Of a DNA stretch of 9,899 bases, positions 6,558 through 9,899 are shown in pieces. This stretch comes from an uncultured Prevotellaceae bacterium. Lineage in GTDB: Bacteria > Bacteroidota > Bacteroidia > Bacteroidales > Muribaculaceae. The notes below the pieces were generated by a model. The model had not been told where the DNA came from. It saw nothing but the letters and a program-made list of their open reading frames with translations, and ran no database searches. Numbering within the stretch: position 1 is the first letter of the stretch; the number at the start of each line of letters is the position of its first letter. A program made the position numbers and the translations under genes. The stretch lies in the NCBI GenBank assembly GCA_937916085.1, contig CALGGO010000027.1:1-9899 (forward strand). Direction: 5' to 3'.

Positions 6558-6618
6558 AATGCAGAATGCGGAATGCGGAATGCTGAATATACTAAAAACT
6601 GATAACTAAAAACTATAA
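6558..6618. repeat. Two heptamer tandem arrays between the acyltransferase gene and pgi
   Basis: First array (6558-6585): aatgcag, aatgcgg, aatgcgg, aatgctg. Second array (6591-6618): actaaaa, actgata, actaaaa, actataa. Both have an exact 7-base period and fill nearly all of the 67-base spacer, ending 4 bases before the pgi ATG. No promoter element was seen here, which favours read-through from the upstream gene. Confidence 0.85.
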
Positions 6619-6622
6619 TATA

Positions 6623-7936
6623 ATGATAAGCATTTGTAACAAATCGGTCTTTGGGACCATCAGTGAGAAAGATATTGAAGTGTTGAAACCTCAGGCGCTT
6701 GCCGCTGCCGAAACCTTAGAGAAGGGCGACGGCGCAGGCAACGACTTCCTGGGATGGCTACATCTGCCTAGTGAGATAACCGCTGCCCAGCTCGGCGACA
6801 TCAACGCCACCGCGCGCCAGCTGCGTGAGGAATGCGAATATGTAGTGGTGATTGGCATTGGCGGCAGCTATCTGGGCGCCAAGGCGGTGATAGAGGCGTT
6901 GAGCGACAACTTCGCCGCTTTCAAGCAGAGCGAGGGCGCTAAAGTGGTCTTTGCCGGCAACAATATCGGCGAGGATTATCTCTATGACCTGATGAAGCTT
7001 CTTGAGGGTAAGCGCTTTGGCATCGTAGTAATCTCCAAGTCGGGAACTACCACCGAGCCAGCTATCGCCTTCCGCCTCCTCAAGAATATGCTTGAGAAAC
7101 AGGTGGGCAAGGAGGTTGCCGCTAAGCGCATCGTGGCTATCACCGACGCCAAGCGCGGCGCATTACGCAGCCTCGCCACACAAGAGGGCTATAAGACCTA
7201 CGTCATCGCCGACAATGTGGGTGGCCGTTTCTCAGTGCTTACACCTGTTGGCCTGCTTCCCGTAGCCATCGCCGGTTTCGACATCAACGCACTGGTGGCT
7301 GGCGCAGTGGAGATGGAGAAGGCTCCCGCCGACATGATGACCACCTACGCCGCAACCCGCAACGCCCTTTACCTGGCGGGCAAGAAAATTGAGATTTTGG
7401 TGAACTTCAATCCCAGCCTTCACTTCCTTGCCGAGTGGTGGAAGCAGCTCTACGGCGAGAGCGAGGGCAAGGACGGCAAGGGCATCTTCCCCGCCAGCGT
7501 AGATTTCACCACCGACCTGCACTCCATGGGACAGTGGATACAGGAAGGCGAGCGCACCATCTTTGAGACCGTCATCACTGTTGAGAGCCAGCGCAACGAG
7601 GTGGTAATCCCCACCGACGACGCCGACCTCGACGGCCTCAACTACATCGCCGGCAAGCGTGTTGATGAGGTGAACAAGATGGCTGAGCTAGGCACACGCC
7701 TGGCTCATGTGGATGGTGGCGTGCCCTGCATGCTCATCACCCTGCCAGCACTCACCGAGCGCTACCTGGGCCAACTCATCTATTTCTTCGAGAAAGCCTG
7801 CGGCATGAGTGGCTACATGCTCGGCGTCAACCCATTCAACCAGCCCGGCGTGGAGGCCTACAAGAAAAATATGTTCGCCCTGCTCAACAAGCCCGGCTAC
7901 GAGGAGCAAAGCGCTGCCCTCGCCAAGCGCCTGTAA
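6623..7936 (+). CDS. pgi: Glucose-6-phosphate isomerase
   Basis: Cytosolic enzyme interconverting glucose 6-phosphate and fructose 6-phosphate. The 437-aa length fits the short bacterial PGI type (about 440-450 aa, as in Bacillus), not the 549-aa E. coli type. Visible motifs: VVVIGIGGSYLGAKA (74-88); the phosphate-binding SKSGTTTE (138-145); PGI signature 1, NVGGRFSVLTPVG (198-210); and signature 2, NPFNQPGVEAYKKN (403-416). Likely catalytic residues are E279 in YGESEGK, H300 in LHSMGQW, and K414. All are present, so the enzyme should be active. ATG 6623 is chosen because the N-terminus has the normal family length. It lies downstream of the acyltransferase gene on the same strand and ends before a hairpin terminator. 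Confidence 0.97.
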   Translation: MISICNKSVFGTISEKDIEVLKPQALAAAETLEKGDGAGNDFLGWLHLPSEITAAQLGDINATARQLREECEYVVVIGIGGSYLGAKAVIEALSDNFAAFKQSEGAKVVFAGNNIGEDYLYDLMKLLEGKRFGIVVISKSGTTTEPAIAFRLLKNMLEKQVGKEVAAKRIVAITDAKRGALRSLATQEGYKTYVIADNVGGRFSVLTPVGLLPVAIAGFDINALVAGAVEMEKAPADMMTTYAATRNALYLAGKKIEILVNFNPSLHFLAEWWKQLYGESEGKDGKGIFPASVDFTTDLHSMGQWIQEGERTIFETVITVESQRNEVVIPTDDADLDGLNYIAGKRVDEVNKMAELGTRLAHVDGGVPCMLITLPALTERYLGQLIYFFEKACGMSGYMLGVNPFNQPGVEAYKKNMFALLNKPGYEEQSAALAKRL

Positions 7937-7963
7937 ACAAAGCACAACCCATATTGCACAATT

Positions 7964-8001
7964 TACCGCCACCCTGCACGCTCAGAGTGGCGGTAGTTAT
8001 T
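7964..8001 (+). terminator. Hairpin terminator after pgi
   Basis: Perfect 9-bp stem taccgccac (7964-7972) and gtggcggta (7987-7995) with a 14-base loop, followed by gttatttt. The T-run is interrupted but the position, 27 bases after the pgi stop, suits an intrinsic terminator. Confidence 0.7.
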
Positions 8002-8063
8002 TTCCCGACTTCATCATTGTGTCAAACAGATGTGACCATTTTTTTTGCGAATAGGCTTAATAA

Positions 8064-8759
8064 TCAGAACTTGTAGCCAATCATGAAATTTCCTGACCTC
8101 ATTTTGTTATTATTGGCAATCTCAAGGAAGTCAATGCCAAAAGCTACGCCAACAACAAACTTGTTTGCGAAAAGAGCCTTTGCGCCTATTTGCCACCCCA
8201 TTTGGAAACGTTTCCAGGCTTTTTTCTTACCCATGCCTGTTTTTTCATTATCGCTGAATAGATTATAACTATCAGAATAATACCACTCGTCATAGTCGCC
8301 ATGAAAATATTCAAATCCTTCGTCAATTTCTTTATACTGTCCCCACAAGTTTCCTCGCAATGTAATGCCAGTATAAGGAATTAAATCAACGTTAGTATTG
8401 GGTATTCTGAACTCATACAATACATTTATAGGAACCCTCAGCGACAACATATTGTAATCTTTCGACTCTCGATACCAATAATCATGGTCATCATCTCGTT
8501 CTTTAACCAACTCATTTTTATGCATAAATTGAGCTGCAACACCAGCTTCTAGATATACTGGAATCTTATTTGACAGAGCAATCGCTCTGCTGAATCCTAC
8601 CGAGAAGGATGCATTAAAATTAAAGTCATTAGCAGCGACTTTTCCATGAACTGTTGTTGGGTTCCACTCCACATAAACAGTTCTCCACCCTTGATTTTGG
8701 GCCATTGACATCAAGTTCACAACGAGCACCGTAATTGCGGTAAGATAAAAATGTTTCAT
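8064..8759 (-). CDS. Outer-membrane beta-barrel protein
   Basis: Start chosen at ATG 8759 (231 aa), where a classical signal peptide begins (MKHFYLTAITVLVVNLMSMA, probable cleavage after A20). The frame could extend to ATG 8783, but that adds eight non-signal residues. The mature part has alternating polar/hydrophobic strands rich in Tyr, Phe and Gly. It includes LSLRVPINVLYEF (105-117) and LIPYTGITLRGNL (126-138), which resemble the small outer-membrane barrels of Bacteroidetes (PorT-like / OMP_b-brl type). It ends in Phe (GYKF), as expected for recognition by the barrel assembly machinery. A charged insert (residues 81-102) and a Tyr/Asp/Gly segment (146-170) are probably extracellular loops. 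The function is unknown. It converges with pgi; no promoter element was seen in the 221-base spacer upstream. Confidence 0.75.
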   Translation of the reverse strand: MKHFYLTAITVLVVNLMSMAQNQGWRTVYVEWNPTTVHGKVAANDFNFNASFSVGFSRAIALSNKIPVYLEAGVAAQFMHKNELVKERDDDHDYWYRESKDYNMLSLRVPINVLYEFRIPNTNVDLIPYTGITLRGNLWGQYKEIDEGFEYFHGDYDEWYYSDSYNLFSDNEKTGMGKKKAWKRFQMGWQIGAKALFANKFVVGVAFGIDFLEIANNNKMRSGNFMIGYKF

Positions 8760-8780
8760 AATAAAATAATTATTATAACC

Positions 8781-8822
8781 CATTGGCGGAATTAAACGAG
8801 CGCGTACTTGATTCTGCCAATG
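8781..8822 (-). promoter_or_regulatory. Hairpin upstream of the barrel gene
   Basis: cattggcggaat (8781-8792) pairs with attctgccaatg (8811-8822) at 11 of 12 positions, with an 18-base loop. On the minus strand it lies 22 bases before ATG 8759, so it could be a leader hairpin of the barrel gene or a weak terminator for the lipoprotein transcript. It has no U-tract. Confidence 0.45.
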
Positions 8823-8853
8823 TGTCTGTTATTAATTAAGTTTAATATTGTGA

Positions 8854-8916
8854 TACAGTAAATGCGCTCACTTTACTTATGATTCTTATAAAGCATTCAG
8901 AGTGACTGTAGTTATT
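8854..8916. repeat. Imperfect stem containing a near-copy of the pgi terminator arm
   Basis: tacagt (8854-8859) pairs with actgta (8905-8910), and aatgc (8861-8865) with gcatt (8893-8897). The right part, 8897-8916, matches 7982-8001 (right arm of the pgi terminator) at 18 of 20 bases in the same orientation. It sits in the spacer between the barrel and lipoprotein genes; 8917-8980 shows nothing further. Confidence 0.4.
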
Positions 8917-8980
8917 GCTCTTAATCGCATTTTAATTTGTGTAGCCCTTGCTGATTGAAGGATTTTAGGTTTATAGACGA

Positions 8981-9457
8981 TTAATTTTGAGGAGGCACAT
9001 TTTCGAGCAATTTTCTCACTTTAAGAGTGTATCCTTTCCTGGTACTGCCTGTCTCTGAAACAACATACACGGCATAATAATCATAATAATATGGACTATA
9101 ATTATTATGCCACTGACTAACTACAAATATATACCCATATCCAACTTGTGCTACGGCATATTGTGTCCAAGGCAAACTATTTATCTGACCAGCGGTGAGG
9201 TTGATATTGTCTATCCCATTGACTGGACCAACAATAGATATTAATCCACCTCTACGTCTACTACACGAAAATTTATATTCATTGTCTAATACGATTGTAA
9301 AATCACCGGCAGATGTGGAAGAACCCAAATTCACATTGAAAATATTTGTTTCATCAGGAACTTTGGAGGTGTGGGGTGTTGGTTCGTCATTATCATCTCC
9401 GCACGATGATATTGCAAGTGGCAATAAAATAAGGAAAAGCATTAATAGTTTCTTCAT
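8981..9457 (-). CDS. Lipoprotein, probably surface-exposed
   Basis: Start chosen at ATG 9457 (158 aa, MKKLLMLFLI...). A TTG two codons upstream (9463) also opens the frame but is unlikely. The lipoprotein signal peptide ends in the lipobox I16-S-S-C19. The acidic run GDDNDEP right after Cys19 resembles the Bacteroidetes lipoprotein export signal that directs lipoproteins to the cell surface. The mature domain is beta-rich, with SAGDFTIVLDNEY (49-61), an Arg cluster (R67-R69), VGYGYIFVVSQW (105-116) and a Tyr-rich segment (120-131). It vaguely recalls Bacteroidales lipoproteins of unknown function with a GYGY...YYAVYV pattern, low confidence. It shares strand with the barrel gene (221-base gap). 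No promoter of its own was seen; transcription may read through the terminator at 9506-9531. Confidence 0.75.
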   Translation of the reverse strand: MKKLLMLFLILLPLAISSCGDDNDEPTPHTSKVPDETNIFNVNLGSSTSAGDFTIVLDNEYKFSCSRRRGGLISIVGPVNGIDNINLTAGQINSLPWTQYAVAQVGYGYIFVVSQWHNNYSPYYYDYYAVYVVSETGSTRKGYTLKVRKLLENVPPQN

Positions 9458-9505
9458 AATCAAAAATGAGCTTATTGGGCATCAGTCCTATACCCATTAA
9501 TAAAC

Positions 9506-9531
9506 AAAAAGCGTGGACTGATTCGCCACAC
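9506..9531 (-). terminator. Intrinsic terminator upstream of the lipoprotein gene
   Basis: On the minus strand, GUGUGG (9531-9526) pairs with CCACGC (9516-9511), six pairs with one U-G, around a 9-base loop, then five U (9510-9506) followed by GUUU. On the plus strand the same bases would leave a C·A mismatch and no T-run, so the site points leftward, ending a transcript about 50 bases before the lipoprotein ATG. Confidence 0.65.
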
Positions 9532-9711
9532 CTTTAGTTGGAGGTCTTAGGAAACCTTAAGATGAAGATGACGGGAATAACAGCTCACGCTATACACGCA
9601 AACTATTTTGCTATCCTCTCATCTTATTGAAAAGTTCCTAAGTTTCCAACTAAGAGTGATAAGCAAAACGCTTCTTTTTAATTCAAAATGTAAAGATTGC
9701 CTCTGCAATCT
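9506..9711 (-). ncRNA. Candidate rod-shaped structured RNA (6S-like or leader RNA)
   Basis: About 205 bases between a -7 element (9717-9724) and an intrinsic terminator (9506-9531), without a convincing ORF. Bases 9533-9559 and 9625-9654 form a long interrupted stem: ttagttgga/tccaactaa (9 bp), cttaggaa/ttcctaag (8 bp) and taagatga/tcatctta (8 bp), separated by small internal loops. The apex holds a short gcaaa/tttgc hairpin and unpaired bases. A 7-bp hairpin (9694-9711, agattgc/gcaatct) would form the 5' end. A long interrupted rod plus terminator is the general shape of 6S RNA; a leader or attenuator for the lipoprotein gene is the alternative. The strand rests on promoter and terminator; the plus-strand rod has two extra G-U pairs, so orientation is not certain. 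Confidence 0.45.
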
Positions 9712-9716
9712 GTTGG

Positions 9717-9724
9717 CAAATATA
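9717..9724 (-). promoter_or_regulatory. -7 promoter element for the candidate RNA
   Basis: Minus-strand reading TATATTTG is a full match to TAnnTTTG; transcription would begin near 9711. No -33 TTTG lies at the usual spacing (the nearest is 33 bases upstream). Confidence 0.45.
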
Positions 9725-9808
9725 CAACAATTTTTTCAACTTGTGACATCAGCAGTGCAAAAAAATTGATTTTGTGGCGTTTTAAGGCATAATCTTCTAT
9801 ATTTTTCG

Positions 9809-9816
9809 TAATTTTG
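9809..9816 (+). promoter_or_regulatory. Possible promoter firing out of the right edge
   Basis: TAATTTTG matches TAnnTTTG, with no TTTG at -33. It would drive a gene that begins near or beyond the end of the window. The AT-rich bases around it (9725-9808) show no gene. Confidence 0.4.
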
Positions 9817-9837
9817 CATTGTGAAAATGTAAAGGTT

Positions 9838-9876
9838 ATGGAAGAAATCAGCAATATAGCGCAAAAAATTTGGTAA
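9838..9876 (+). other. 12-codon micro-ORF
   Basis: ATG at 9838, preceded by aaagg, encodes MEEISNIAQKIW and stops at 9874-9876. It is about 15 bases after the start predicted from the promoter at 9809-9816. It may be a leader peptide or chance; there is not enough sequence downstream to judge. Confidence 0.2.
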
Positions 9877-9899
9877 ATTGTGGGGCTCACGCTAAATTT

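Noticed and set aside
9531..9655. Inverted-repeat region as a MITE or IS remnant
   Set aside because: No target-site duplication flanks the arms, the arms are interrupted, no transposase fragment is nearby, and an adjoining terminator fits an RNA gene better.
9678..9890. 70-aa minus-strand open frame with a hydrophobic N-terminus
   Set aside because: It begins with GTG in AT-rich sequence, has no family resemblance, and spans promoter-like sites on both strands and the 5' hairpin of the RNA candidate.
9583..9894. Shared 10-mer gctcacgcta at 9583-9592 and 9885-9894
   Set aside because: The match does not extend beyond 10 bases and has no structural context; chance is adequate.
1..9899. CRISPR array, phage, transposon or defence operon
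   Set aside because: No direct repeats with unique spacers and no transposase, integrase, nuclease or toxin-antitoxin genes were recognised; the AAA+ ATPase alone is not evidence of a defence system.

Overview
The window looks like chromosomal DNA from a gut-type Bacteroidales bacterium (Prevotellaceae or Muribaculaceae would fit; genus not determinable). The evidence is the proteins (ATP-type PEP carboxykinase, short PGI, a TGS-uridine-kinase fusion, a lipoprotein with acidic residues after the lipobox cysteine, an outer-membrane barrel ending in Phe), the absence of clear Shine-Dalgarno sequences, and several copies of the Bacteroidetes -7 promoter element TAnnTTTG.

Layout. 1-479: 3' end of pckA (+). 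480-820: two hairpins, one a good intrinsic terminator, then a Bacteroidetes-type promoter. 821-2773: a membrane-anchored CbxX/CfxQ-family AAA+ ATPase (+), given here a shorter start than the longest open frame. 2774-2914: convergent spacer packed with short tandem repeats. 2915-4588 (-): TGS / ThrRS-like / uridine-kinase fusion. 4692-4967 (-): small three-helix membrane protein. 5165-5238 (-): tRNA-Pro(CGG). 5422-6555 (+): BcerS/YghO-like acyltransferase. 6623-7936 (+): pgi. 7964-8001: terminator hairpin. 8064-8759 (-): outer-membrane beta-barrel protein. 8981-9457 (-): lipoprotein. 9506-9711 (probably -): a rod-shaped, intrinsically terminated RNA candidate. 9712-9899: two facing promoter-like sites and no convincing gene.

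Function. pckA and pgi are central carbon genes (gluconeogenesis/glycolysis); the kinase fusion is probably nucleotide salvage or a related phosphotransfer; the BcerS-like protein may act in lipid N-acylation. The last ~1.8 kb is AT-rich and encodes envelope proteins of unknown role. No mobile element, CRISPR array, phage gene or defence operon was recognised.

The two observations I rate highest are (i) that four separate spacers carry different degenerate tandem repeats that nearly all share a 7-base period, and (ii) the rod-shaped RNA candidate upstream of the lipoprotein gene, which has the general architecture of 6S RNA or of a terminator-controlled leader.
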